Assembly: GCF_024385505.1 (NCBI RefSeq)
Contig: NZ_JANFLT010000002.1
Span: forward strand, 62,001 to 126,000
Direction: 5' to 3'
Length of the DNA stretch: 64,000 nucleotides
Origin: Arthrobacter zhaoxinii
GTDB taxonomy: Bacteria; Actinomycetota; Actinomycetes; Actinomycetales; Micrococcaceae
The position numbers were made by a program, and so were the translations under genes. The notes beneath the pieces were generated by a model, which saw nothing but the letters and a program-made list of their open reading frames with translations, was not told the origin of the DNA and searched no databases. This document shows positions 8,778 to 17,436 of the stretch, piece after piece; position 1 is the stretch's first letter; the number at the start of each line of letters is the position of its first letter.

Positions 8778-9743
8778 CTATCCGACGGCGGGGTCCAGGG
8801 ACGCCAGATACCGGGCCAGGGCACGGGGCGCGGACCGCGGTGCCACCGCTTCGACGGCGGCGTTGTAGTTCGTGTTGGTGTTCACGTCATAGGTGAGCAG
8901 CCGGCCGTCCGCGGCCTCGATGAACTCAATGCCGCAGACCTCCAGCCGGTTGCGCCGGGCGAATTCCAGGTACTTGCCGATCACGGGATGGTCGAAATCC
9001 TCGCGCAGGCTGAACAGCTGGGTGTCCGCGTCCGGGGCAATGGTGGCGCCGGGCGGCATGATCGGCTTGCCGGTGGACGGGTCGATGGCGCAGGCATCGG
9101 CGGGGCAGAGCTGGAATCCGCCGCGGGCCGTGTCTGCCTTGATGGCGTACAGGAATTCCCCGCCCACAATCTCCGCCCGGGTGATGAAGGGCTCGGCGGC
9201 AACGATGTACTCCTGGATCAGGGTGATGCCGTCCGCCGGCTCCTCGAACTCCTCCGACGCGACGTAGTCCGCCAGTTCGCCGTGGGATTCGAACTTCCGG
9301 ACCCCGAGTCCCTTGCCGCCCTGGTTGTGCTTGGTGATGAACGGCGCCTCGAATTCCTTCGCTGCGGCCAGGATCTGGTGCCGTCCGACGGCGGCGACGG
9401 TGCGCGGAGTGTCGATGCCCGCGGCGCGCAGCGCGGTCAGCTGGTCCACCTTGCTCATTTCCAGTTCCAGGACGCGGCGGCCGTTGACCGTCCGGCGGCC
9501 GTGCGCTTCAAGCCAGGACAGCACCGCCCGGGCGTAGTCCTTGGACAGCCCGTGGTCCCTGGTGTGCGAGGAGGCGCTGATCCGGGACCAGAAGATCCCC
9601 TCCGGCGGCACGGAGTCCAGGTCCAGGACGCCGTCGGTGAGCAGCCATTCCTCCACGTGCACGCCTTCGGCTTCGAAGGCGCGGGCAAACGGCGGGAACC
9701 ACTCGGGGTTCTCATGCAGGGCATAGACCGTGGGGGTGCTCAT
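8778..9743 (-). CDS. ATP-grasp ligase, RimK/glutathione-synthetase-like
   Basis: 321 residues with an ATP-grasp fold. KHNQGGKGLGVRKF (about 139-152) resembles the flexible glycine-rich loop, LIQEYI the hinge strand, and VCGIEFIE plus YDVNTNTNYN (near 265-295) the acidic and Asn ligands for Mg-ATP. Such enzymes join an acyl-phosphate to an amine, for example in alpha-L-glutamate ligation. The substrate here is not identifiable and no acceptor-protein gene is adjacent. It may be co-transcribed with the SDR upstream (115-base gap), but that link is weak. Confidence 0.75.
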   Translation of the reverse strand: MSTPTVYALHENPEWFPPFARAFEAEGVHVEEWLLTDGVLDLDSVPPEGIFWSRISASSHTRDHGLSKDYARAVLSWLEAHGRRTVNGRRVLELEMSKVDQLTALRAAGIDTPRTVAAVGRHQILAAAKEFEAPFITKHNQGGKGLGVRKFESHGELADYVASEEFEEPADGITLIQEYIVAAEPFITRAEIVGGEFLYAIKADTARGGFQLCPADACAIDPSTGKPIMPPGATIAPDADTQLFSLREDFDHPVIGKYLEFARRNRLEVCGIEFIEAADGRLLTYDVNTNTNYNAAVEAVAPRSAPRALARYLASLDPAVG

Positions 9744-9857
9744 GGGACTCGCTTTCGCCGGTTCGTCGTCGGCCGGGAGGGCCGGCGGTGCAGGGCAACC
9801 CTAGGCCCGACGGCGGGGCGATGCCAGCTTCCGTGACGCCCGACGTCGGCCGCTCCC

Positions 9858-10610
9858 CTACCGCCCCCTGCCTGCCAGCTTGGCCACGAGAGCCTGCGGC
9901 GCCCGGTTGCCGACAGTGGCCAGCACCCGGTACCGCTTGGACGGAATGGAGATGCCCTTGCCCGCGAAGGCATCCGCGAGGGCTTCACGCACCACGCGGT
10001 CCGCATTGAGCCACATCCATTTGGGGTAGATGGTCTTGTCCATTTCCATCCGCGCGTGGAAATCCGTGTGGACAAAGCCCGGGCAGACGGCGGTCACGGT
10101 AATGCCCCGGTCCCGGTAATAGAGGTTGGCCCAGCGGCTGAAGTTGATCACCCAGGCCTTCGCGGCGCTGTAGGTTCCCCGCGGGATGAATCCGGCCACC
10201 GAGGCCACATTGACGATCCGGCCGCCGCCGCGGGAGGACATGGCATTCAGCGCGGCGTGGCTCAGCTGCAGCGGCGCGCCCACCAGCACATTCAAGTGGT
10301 CCACTTCGTCCTGCAGTTCGTTGCGGGCAAAATCGTTCTTCAGCCCGTAGCCGGCGTTGTTGACCAGCAGTCCGACGTCGGGTTTCCGCACGCGGTCCGC
10401 GACGGCGGCCACCCCTTCCGGGGTAGCGAGGTCCGCCGCAATCCACTCGGTCTTCACCGAGTAGTCCCGTGCCAGTTCCTCCGCGGTGGATTCCAGGCGC
10501 CCGGTGTTCCGCCCGGTGAGCACCAGGTTGTACCCGCGCTCCGCGAGCTGGCGGGCGAACTCCGCGCCGATCCCGGATGTGGCTCCTGTGATAACTGCTG
10601 TCTGCGTCAT
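9858..10610 (-). CDS. Short-chain dehydrogenase/reductase (SDR)
   Basis: 250 residues of the classical SDR type. The TGATSGIG cofactor motif is at residues 8-15, NNAG near 88 and the catalytic Ser-Tyr-Lys set in NVASVAGF...YSAAK near 137-156. Arg/Thr after the glycine motif (TGRNTG) suggests an NADP preference (inference). The YdfG/DltE-like sequence does not reveal the substrate. AAGGTGG precedes the ATG by 4 bases. Confidence 0.85.
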   Translation of the reverse strand: MTQTAVITGATSGIGAEFARQLAERGYNLVLTGRNTGRLESTAEELARDYSVKTEWIAADLATPEGVAAVADRVRKPDVGLLVNNAGYGLKNDFARNELQDEVDHLNVLVGAPLQLSHAALNAMSSRGGGRIVNVASVAGFIPRGTYSAAKAWVINFSRWANLYYRDRGITVTAVCPGFVHTDFHARMEMDKTIYPKWMWLNADRVVREALADAFAGKGISIPSKRYRVLATVGNRAPQALVAKLAGRGR

Positions 10611-10742
10611 ACCGCCACCTTTCTATGCCGCGGCGGGTTTGGCAACGCGGCCGGTTGTCCACACCCCTTGCCGGTGCCGGCGGCGGTCCCTAGCTTGGGA
10701 GGAGCACCTGGCCCGTTTCCCCTCACCGATCCGTCCCTTCCC

Positions 10743-11429
10743 ATGTTCTTCTCCGCTTCTGCTTCCTCCGCCCGCTGGGAGGACCGTGCCGACGCCGGCC
10801 GGGACCTCGCCGTCGGGCTGGCCGCCTTTACAGGTGCACCCGGACTGCTGGTCCTGGGCCTCCCCCGCGGCGGAGTCCCCGTGGCAGCCGAAGCGGCGCG
10901 GGCATTGTCCGCCCCGCTGGACGTGGTGGTGGTGCGCAAGATCGGCTTTCCCGAGCAGCCGGAGCTGGCCGCCGGCGCGGTGGCGGGCATCGCGGGAACG
11001 GTCTGCACGGTCCGCAACGAGGACGTACTCCGCTACTGGCGCAGCCGCGATCCCGGCGCGGAGGACCTGTTTGCAGCCGCGGCCGAGGAACAGCTCGCCG
11101 AGGTCCGGCGCCGGGAGGAGCTGTTCCGGCCGGGAGCGCCGGCGCGGAATATCACCGGCGCGACGGTCATTGCAGTGGATGACGGGGTGGCCACCGGAGC
11201 GACCATGCGCGCTGCCCTGGGAGCGGTCCGAAAGCTGGGGCCGGGGAGGCTGGTCGCTGCGGCCCCGGTGGCCTGCGGCAGTACGGCGGGACTCCTCGTC
11301 CCGCCGGCCGACGACGTCGTGGTGCCCTGGCCGGACAGCGGACTGGACGCGGTGGGGCTGGCCTACCGCCGGTTCGGCCAGACCACGGACGCCGAGGTCC
11401 GTGCACTGCTGGGCGTCGAAGGGGATTGA
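10743..11429 (+). CDS. Phosphoribosyltransferase-fold protein
   Basis: 228 residues. The type-I phosphoribosyltransferase signature appears as VIAVDDGVATGATM (about residues 141-154), where the two Asp residues and the TG loop bind PRPP. An N-terminal LVLGLPRGGVPVA carries the second conserved loop. This stand-alone family is common in actinobacteria, sometimes fused to a dienelactone-hydrolase-like domain that is absent here. The base substrate is unknown. I placed the start at the first ATG consistent with the conserved fold; the frame is open further upstream but that region is antisense to the SDR promoter. HdeD follows after 150 bases. Confidence 0.8.
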   Translation: MFFSASASSARWEDRADAGRDLAVGLAAFTGAPGLLVLGLPRGGVPVAAEAARALSAPLDVVVVRKIGFPEQPELAAGAVAGIAGTVCTVRNEDVLRYWRSRDPGAEDLFAAAAEEQLAEVRRREELFRPGAPARNITGATVIAVDDGVATGATMRAALGAVRKLGPGRLVAAAPVACGSTAGLLVPPADDVVVPWPDSGLDAVGLAYRRFGQTTDAEVRALLGVEGD

Positions 11430-11579
11430 CCGCCGCCGGTGGAAGGCACCCCGCCAATCCCGTGCCGGGCCGGCCGGTTCCGGGACAGTTCCCTAGAGAA
11501 GCAGGCCCGCCGCGGCGGATACTAGGGGGTGACCGGCGTCCGCCGGACCGGGGGGAGAATCTCTCTGGAGGTCTTGAGA

Positions 11580-12176
11580 ATGTCCGCATCAGGCAGCTCT
11601 TTCCATCAAGAGGGCGGGTTCGCGTTGGACGCCTTGAACCTCGCCAAGTCCGCCGTGCGGGGCATCCGCCTCGGACTGGGCATTACCGGGCTGGTTTCGG
11701 TGGTCCTGGGGCTGCTGGTCCTGTTCTGGCCCGGGGCGACGCTCGAGGTTCTCGCGGCCCTCTTCGGCCTGTATTTCGTAGTCGCCGGCGCCGTCCGCAT
11801 CCTGCTCGGCATCTTCACCGGGCTGGGCGCAGGATTGAAAATCCTCAACATTCTGGTGGGCCTGGCCCTGCTGGTGGTGGGGGTTATTGCCGTCCGCAAT
11901 CCCATGGAAACCCTGACGGCGCTGGGGCTGGTCATCGGGATCGCCTGGATAGTGGAGGGCGTTATGGCCCTGGCCGAGTCAGACCGCGGCGGGTCCCGCT
12001 GGTTCGCCATTGTCCTGGGCGTCCTCAGCATTCTCGCCGGAATAGTGGTGCTCTTCCTCCCCCTGGAAACCCTCGCGGTTCTGGTGATTTACGGCGGGAT
12101 CTTCCTTGTGGTCCTGGGAGCCATCCAGATTGTCCGGGCCTTTGCCTTCGGCCGCGGCATGCCCCGGAACGCCTAG
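11580..12176 (+). CDS. HdeD-family membrane protein
   Basis: 198 residues with six hydrophobic segments arranged as three similar pairs. The repeated motifs LGLLVLFWPG, VGVIAVRNP and AGIVVLFLP are typical of the DUF308/HdeD family, associated with acid and general stress. ATG is chosen because GGAG lies 9 bases upstream; an in-frame GTG 51 bases earlier lacks such a site. The C-terminus ends in a short basic tail, consistent with a cytoplasmic end. The function is not established in actinobacteria. Confidence 0.85.
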   Translation: MSASGSSFHQEGGFALDALNLAKSAVRGIRLGLGITGLVSVVLGLLVLFWPGATLEVLAALFGLYFVVAGAVRILLGIFTGLGAGLKILNILVGLALLVVGVIAVRNPMETLTALGLVIGIAWIVEGVMALAESDRGGSRWFAIVLGVLSILAGIVVLFLPLETLAVLVIYGGIFLVVLGAIQIVRAFAFGRGMPRNA

Positions 12177-12510
12177 CTTCCCTGCTTCATGGCAGCTAGG
12201 CCGCCGGCCGCGCCCGAGCCGGGCGGCGCGCCGGCGGCATGCGCCAAGCCGGCCGGGCGTGCGCTGCGGGCGTGCGCACCGGAACCGGGCACATCCGCAC
12301 CCAGCAAGCTCCCAGCAGACCTCCAGCCCGCGTTAACGCACCGCTAACCTCAAGGCGCTCCCGGCCGTAACATCCCGGCCCCACCCTTAAAGCAGCGCCG
12401 CTAATACCGGGGTGCCCGGCCGGCCGCGGGGGGCCGGCCCGTCCATATTCTCCGCCCGGCTGCGTCGGCAGAAGCAGAAACGGGCGCACAACCCGAACGG
12501 GAGTACCTCC
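12177..12510. other. Intergenic region upstream of the ammonium transporter
   Basis: 334 bases without a gene. It holds the promoter of the ammonium transporter. A GTTAAC at 12332 and GCTAAC at 12343 are spaced 11 bases apart, loosely recalling the GTnAC half-sites of actinobacterial GlnR nitrogen control; the match is poor and I rate it only as possible. No RNA or repeat is evident. Confidence 0.3.
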
Positions 12511-13797
12511 ATGGACTCTGGAAACACGGCCTGGCTGCTGGCCAGTTCCGCTTTGGTCTGCCTGATGATCCCCGGGATCGCCTTCTTCTACGGCGGCATG
12601 GTGGGCTCACGGCGGATCCTGAACATGATGATGATGTGCTTCGGCGGGGCCAGCCTCGTCGCCGTCCTATGGGTGCTTTACGGCTATTCCGCAGCATTCG
12701 GCGATTCGCTGGGCGGCGTGGGCCTGCTGGGCGACCCGCTGGAATACCTCGGCCTCTCCGCGCTCCTCGCTGAAGATCCCGCCGCGTCCATCCCGGTAGC
12801 GCTGTTCGCAGCCTTCCAGCTGATGTTCGCCTGCGTGACCACTGCGCTGGTGGCCGGTTCCGCGGCCGGGCGGATGAAGTTCGGGGCCTGGATGGTCTTC
12901 GCCGGTCTTTGGGCCACGCTGGTCTATTTCCCGGTGGCGCACTGGGTCTTCGCTTTCGACAACGCGGAAGGCACCGTCGTCGGCGGCTGGATCGCCAACC
13001 GGCTGGGCGCCATCGACTTTGCCGGCGGCACCGCGGTGCACCTGAACGCCGGTGTTGCTGCCCTAGCCCTGGCGCTGGTCCTGGGCCGCAGCAAGGGCTG
13101 GCCGAACTCGCACGGCCAGCCGCACAGCCGGCCGCTGATCCTGCTGGGTGCAAGCCTGCTGTGGATCGGCTGGTACGGCTTCAACGCGGGCTCAGCCCTC
13201 AGCGCGGGCCATTCCGCCGCCGTCGTCTTCCTGAATACCGCTGTCGCGGCCGCCGCCGGCCTGCTGGGCTGGATGCTGATGGAACGGCTGCGGCTGGGCC
13301 GCTCCTCGAGCCTGGGTGCGGCGTCGGGCCTGATTGCCGCGCTGGTGGCCATCACCCCGGCGTGTGGCGCGGTGAGCCCGCTGGGCGCCGTCGCCATCGG
13401 TGCGATCGCCGGGCTGGTCTGCTCGCTGGCCATCGAACTGAAGTTCCGCCTCGGGTTCGATGATTCGCTGGACGTGGTGGCCGTGCACGCGGTCGGCGGT
13501 CTGCTGGGCACCCTCCTGATTGGCCTGTTCGCCACGGAGGCAGCACCCAACGGGGTGAGCGGCCTCTTCTACGGCGGCGGCTTCTCCCTGCTCGGCAGCC
13601 AGGCCGTCGCCTGCGGTGCCGTTCTGGTCTACTCCTTCGTAGTGACCTGGGTGATTGCCAAGGTGCTGCAGCTGACCATCGGCCTGCGCATCCCGGAGGA
13701 GAGCGAGCTTCGGGGCATCGATCTCATGGCCCACTCCGAATCCGCCTACCTGAATGATGAAGAACCCGTGGAGCTCGGCGCACCCACCCGCACCTAG
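12511..13797 (+). CDS. amt: Ammonium transporter (Amt/MEP/Rh)
   Basis: 428 residues and about 11 transmembrane helices. FYGGMVGSRR follows helix 1, FGAWMVFAGLWATLVYFPVAHW carries helix 5, and two conserved pore histidines are supplied by DFAGGTAVHLNAG and VVAVHAVGGLLG. It conducts ammonium or ammonia across the plasma membrane. The ATG has GGGAG 7 bases upstream. No glnK or glnD is adjacent, unlike in many actinobacterial amt operons. A strong hairpin follows 20 bases after the stop. Confidence 0.93.
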   Translation: MDSGNTAWLLASSALVCLMIPGIAFFYGGMVGSRRILNMMMMCFGGASLVAVLWVLYGYSAAFGDSLGGVGLLGDPLEYLGLSALLAEDPAASIPVALFAAFQLMFACVTTALVAGSAAGRMKFGAWMVFAGLWATLVYFPVAHWVFAFDNAEGTVVGGWIANRLGAIDFAGGTAVHLNAGVAALALALVLGRSKGWPNSHGQPHSRPLILLGASLLWIGWYGFNAGSALSAGHSAAVVFLNTAVAAAAGLLGWMLMERLRLGRSSSLGAASGLIAALVAITPACGAVSPLGAVAIGAIAGLVCSLAIELKFRLGFDDSLDVVAVHAVGGLLGTLLIGLFATEAAPNGVSGLFYGGGFSLLGSQAVACGAVLVYSFVVTWVIAKVLQLTIGLRIPEESELRGIDLMAHSESAYLNDEEPVELGAPTRT

Positions 13798-13816
13798 GTC
13801 CGGGGTACCGAAAGGA

Positions 13817-13851
13817 GGAACGGGCGCACCCGCTGCGGGTGCGCCCGTTCC
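13817..13851. terminator. Hairpin between amt and the TPP enzyme
   Basis: A perfect 15-bp stem (GGAACGGGCGCACCC / GGGTGCGCCCGTTCC) closes on a 5-base loop, between two converging genes whose stops flank it. It lacks a T-tract but its position suits a bidirectional terminator. Confidence 0.75.
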
Positions 13852-13885
13852 CGTGTTCCAGGAGCTGCTCCGGCCCCCGGCAGGC

Positions 13886-15679
13886 TCAGAGATCCCGGTA
13901 GAGTCCCTCTTCCTGCTCCAGGTAGATATCCAGCAGCCGGCGGGCATGCTCACCCGCGGCGCCCTCCTGCGCCAGTCCGTCCTTCATGGTCTCGGCCTGG
14001 GCGGCACCGCTGGGGAACGGCGGCAGCAGCGGCACCGCGGGATCGGTGACCACTTCGATCAGGAACGGCCGCGTGGCGGCGAGCGCCACATCCCAGGCCT
14101 CGCCCAGCAGTTCCGGATCCTCCACCCGGATGCTTTCCAGCCCCAGCAGCTTGGCGTACTCGGCGTACGGAAAGTCCGGCAGCGACTGGCTGGCCTCGAA
14201 CCGCGGATCGCCCTCCATCTCGCGCTGTTCCCAGGTGACCTCGGCCAGCTCACGGTTGTTGAGCACGCAGAGAACGAAGCGGGGGTCCTCCCACTTCTGC
14301 CAGAGCCGGCTCAGGGTGATCAGTTCGGTCACCCCGGCCATCTGCATGGCGCCGTCGCCGGAGAGCGCCACCACCGGACGGTCCGGGTACGCCAGCTTCG
14401 CGGCCAAACCGTACGGCACGGCGCAGCCCATGCTGGCCAGCGTGCTGGACAGGTGCGCGGGCACGCCCTCCGGAAGGTGCAGGTGCCGCGCGTACCAGTA
14501 CACGGAACTGCCGACGTCGACCGCCACCTGCGCGTTGTCCGGCAGGCGCCGGTTCAGCTCGTACACCACCCGTTCCGGGTTCACCGGATCGGCGGGCGTC
14601 ATGGCCCGCTTCCGGGCCAGCTCGTGCCAGCGGCGGACGCTTTCCTGCACCTGCCGCCGCCAGGGCGCGTCCGGCCGGGCTTCCAGCAGCGGAATCAAGG
14701 CGTCCAGGGTGGCGACGGCGTCTCCGGTGATGCCGACCTCCACCGGGTAGCGGTTGCCGACCGCGGACGCGTCCCGGTCGATCTGCACTCCCCGCGCGGT
14801 CCCGGGCCTGGGATAGAACTCCGTCCACGGATCGCTGGATCCGATGATCAGCAGGGTGTCGCAGTTATCCATCACGTAGCCGGCGGAACTGGTGCCCAGA
14901 TGGCCCATGGTTCCGGCGGAAAGCGGCAGCGTTTCATCCACGTACGGTTTGCCGAGCAGGCTGGTGGTGATGCCGGCACCGATCTTGTCGGCCAAAGCGT
15001 AAACCTGGGCGCGGGCATCGCGGGCACCCTGCCCCACCAGCAGGGCCACCCGCTCGCCGGAGTTGATCACTTCCGCGGCGGCACGGATATCCGCTTCAGC
15101 CGGTGAGGTCCGCGCGGGGCTGAACACCGGGACGGTGTTGAGGATGCCGTGCTCCTGTTCCAGCTCCGGCGCCGGTGCCTGCTGCACGTCATGCGGAATG
15201 ATGACGACGGCGGGTGTTCCGGTGGCCAGCGCCTTCTTGAATGCGCGGTCCAGCACCAACGGGACCTGTTCAGGGGAGTTGATCTGCTGGCGGAACGCCG
15301 AGGCCACGTCCCTGGTCAGGTTCATCAGGTCCACTTCCTGCATGTAGGAGGACCCCAGCACGCTGCGGGACTGCTGGCCGACAATGGCCACCACCGGCGC
15401 CCCGTCCAGCCGCGCGTCGTACAGGCCGTTGAGCAGGTGGATCGCGCCGGGCCCCTGAGTGGACATCACCACGCCCACTCCGCCCGTGTATTTGGCATGT
15501 CCCACGGCCATGAAGGCGGCGTTTTCCTCGTGCCGGACCTGGATGAACTCGGGGTCGCCGCTGCGGCGCATGGCACCCAGGACGGTATTGATGCCGTCTC
15601 CGCTGTAGCCGAACACCCGGTCCACGTTCCAGGCCTGCAGGCGTTCGACAATCAGATCCGCTACGAGCCGCTCACTCAT
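13886..15679 (-). CDS. Thiamine-diphosphate enzyme, pyruvate oxidase/dehydrogenase type
   Basis: 597 residues. The N-terminal PYR domain carries the activating Glu51 in HEENAAF. A central FAD/Rossmann-like domain spans about 190-340 and the C-terminal PP domain holds GDGAMQM...NN, which binds TPP and Mg. This order matches PoxB/YdaP-type pyruvate oxidases (quinone-dependent, forming acetate and CO2). Acetolactate synthase is less likely because no small subunit is near and the WNVDRVFGYSGDG start is pox-like. GAAGGGA precedes the ATG. No partner gene is adjacent. Confidence 0.85.
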   Translation of the reverse strand: MSERLVADLIVERLQAWNVDRVFGYSGDGINTVLGAMRRSGDPEFIQVRHEENAAFMAVGHAKYTGGVGVVMSTQGPGAIHLLNGLYDARLDGAPVVAIVGQQSRSVLGSSYMQEVDLMNLTRDVASAFRQQINSPEQVPLVLDRAFKKALATGTPAVVIIPHDVQQAPAPELEQEHGILNTVPVFSPARTSPAEADIRAAAEVINSGERVALLVGQGARDARAQVYALADKIGAGITTSLLGKPYVDETLPLSAGTMGHLGTSSAGYVMDNCDTLLIIGSSDPWTEFYPRPGTARGVQIDRDASAVGNRYPVEVGITGDAVATLDALIPLLEARPDAPWRRQVQESVRRWHELARKRAMTPADPVNPERVVYELNRRLPDNAQVAVDVGSSVYWYARHLHLPEGVPAHLSSTLASMGCAVPYGLAAKLAYPDRPVVALSGDGAMQMAGVTELITLSRLWQKWEDPRFVLCVLNNRELAEVTWEQREMEGDPRFEASQSLPDFPYAEYAKLLGLESIRVEDPELLGEAWDVALAATRPFLIEVVTDPAVPLLPPFPSGAAQAETMKDGLAQEGAAGEHARRLLDIYLEQEEGLYRDL

Positions 15680-15821
15680 GGTTTTCCCTTCCGCGCTTCC
15701 GCCCGACCCGTTGCTGCCCCCCCCCGCCGAGACAACAAATGATCAGGCTGCTTATGGTCAATGCCTATCAACCTATCCCAGAAGGCTTCGCTGGGTACCG
15801 GTGCACCGTTATCCTCGTCCC

Positions 15822-16364
15822 ATGCAAAAGGTCATCTATTACGTTGCCGCCTCCCTGGACGGTTTTATCGCTACGGAGGACAACCGCCTGGACTGGCTGC
15901 TCCAGTTCGGTTTCGAGGCCTTCCAGGACCATTACAACCGGTTCATGGCCGACGTCGGCGCCGTGGTGATGGGCGCGGAAACCTACCGCTGGCTTCGGGC
16001 GGAGGAGCCGGAGAGCTGGGAGTATTCGCAGCCGTGCTGGGTGCTCAGCCACCGGGAGGAACCGGCTCCGCCGGAGGGCGACATCCGGTTTGCCTCGGGG
16101 CACGTCCGGGAGATCCTGCGGGAAGTCCGTGACGCGGCGGGAGAGCGCAACATCTGGGTTGTGGGCGGCGGCAACGTGGCGGCCCAGTTCGCCGAGGCCG
16201 GCCTGCTGGATGAATTGTGGGTGACCTACATGCCGGTGGCGCTGGGCAGTGGCCGGCGGCTGCTGCCGGTGTCCGGGCCCACCGCGCCCATGCGCCTGCT
16301 TGCCGCCACCTCGTTCGACGGCGGCGCCACCGAACTCCGATACGGCGTATCGAAAGCGCAATAG
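15822..16364 (+). CDS. Dihydrofolate reductase-family protein (RibD C-terminal fold)
   Basis: 180 residues matching the YyaP/YwjB branch of the DHFR/RibD-C superfamily. It opens with VIYYVAASLDGFIA, has VVMGAETYRW near residue 47 and ends with NIWVVGGGNVAAQF, the NADPH-binding glycine motif. The substrate is unknown; true DHFR residues for folate are absent. The start ATG lies 6 bases after TATCCT with no Shine-Dalgarno sequence, so the message is probably leaderless. The neighbours do not suggest a pathway. Confidence 0.85.
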   Translation: MQKVIYYVAASLDGFIATEDNRLDWLLQFGFEAFQDHYNRFMADVGAVVMGAETYRWLRAEEPESWEYSQPCWVLSHREEPAPPEGDIRFASGHVREILREVRDAAGERNIWVVGGGNVAAQFAEAGLLDELWVTYMPVALGSGRRLLPVSGPTAPMRLLAATSFDGGATELRYGVSKAQ

Positions 16365-16550
16365 CCCGGCGTTTAGGGCACCGGCAATGCGGCACTTACC
16401 GTTTTCGCGGACAATGACAGACATTCTGCACTCGCACGGCGTAAATGGTGGCTGATTTGTTGCCACGATGCTTGTTTACATTCCAGCCTGTCCGCCACGG
16501 CATTCCACCCGCGTCCCGGCTGGCCGCTTATACCCAAGTGGACCTGTAAT

Positions 16551-16577
16551 GTTTGCTGTGACTCCGCTCATGGTATT
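16551..16577 (+). promoter_or_regulatory. Possible SigB-type promoter (GTTTGC-N15-GGTATT)
   Basis: GTTTGC at 16551 and GGTATT at 16572 with a 15-base spacer resemble the GTTT...GGGTAT pattern of actinobacterial stress sigma factors. It lies 37 bases before the RsbQ-like gene. One mismatch in the -10 makes this a weak call. Confidence 0.3.
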
Positions 16578-16613
16578 GCGGGCACGGCATAAGAAAAGCA
16601 GGCGTACAGGTAA

Positions 16614-17429
16614 ATGAAGACTGATATCCGCACCCGGAACAACGTTCAAGTGCTGGGACGAGCGGACGGACCCGTGCTGCTTTTCGCCCATGGATTCGGT
16701 TGCGACCAGGGAATGTGGTCGCGGGTACTGCCCCGCTTCACCGATGACTACAAAGTGGTCCTCTTCGACCATGTAGGGGCAGGCGGTTCCAACCTGGATG
16801 CGTATACCCCGGCTAAGTACTCCACCCTGGACGGCTACGTGGCCGACGTCCTGGAACTGTGCGAGGACCTGGACCTGCAGGACGTCACCTTCATTGGTCA
16901 CAGCGTCAGCGCCATGATGGCCATCGCGGCCGGTGCCACCGCGGCCGAGCGTCTTGCCCGGATCATCCTGGTTGCCCCTTCGCCCAGCTACATGGACTAT
17001 CCCGAGGACGGCTACGTGGGCGGCTTCAGCAGGGCCGATCTGGATGAACTCCTCGAATCCCTGGACACCAATTACCTGGTCTGGGCCGCCACCATGGCCC
17101 CGGTAATCATGGGCAACCCCGCCGCACCGGCCCTGGGCACCGAACTCGAAGGCAGCTTCTGTCGGGTCAACCCTGGCATTGCCCGGCAGTTCGCCCGCGT
17201 GGCGTTCCTGACCGACGTGCGGAGCCTCCTGCCCAAGGTGGCCGTGCCCTCACTCATCATGCAGGCTTCAGCGGACCTTCTGGCCCCGGACCATGTGGGC
17301 CGCTACCTGCAGGAGCACCTCCCGCAGAGCACCCTGGTGCAGATGAAGGCCACCGGGCATCTCCCCCACGTCAGTGCACCGGAGGAGACCGCGGACATCA
17401 TCCTCGGTTACCTGCAGCAATCCAAGTAG
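16614..17429 (+). CDS. rsbQ: RsbQ/KAI2-like alpha/beta hydrolase
   Basis: 271 residues. The catalytic triad is visible as Ser97 in GHSVSAMM, Asp221 in SADLL and His249 in TGHL. Spacing and wording closely follow Bacillus RsbQ (Ser96, Asp219, His247), and the family includes the plant karrikin and strigolactone receptors D14/KAI2. In Bacillus, RsbQ works with the PAS-containing phosphatase RsbP to report energy stress. Here the next gene, 7 bases on, is a PAS histidine kinase. The hydrolase probably makes or senses a small hydrophobic ligand for its PAS domain (inference). There is no signal peptide, so it is cytoplasmic. AGG sits close to the ATG. Confidence 0.85.
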   Translation: MKTDIRTRNNVQVLGRADGPVLLFAHGFGCDQGMWSRVLPRFTDDYKVVLFDHVGAGGSNLDAYTPAKYSTLDGYVADVLELCEDLDLQDVTFIGHSVSAMMAIAAGATAAERLARIILVAPSPSYMDYPEDGYVGGFSRADLDELLESLDTNYLVWAATMAPVIMGNPAAPALGTELEGSFCRVNPGIARQFARVAFLTDVRSLLPKVAVPSLIMQASADLLAPDHVGRYLQEHLPQSTLVQMKATGHLPHVSAPEETADIILGYLQQSK

Positions 17430-17436
17430 GCCGACC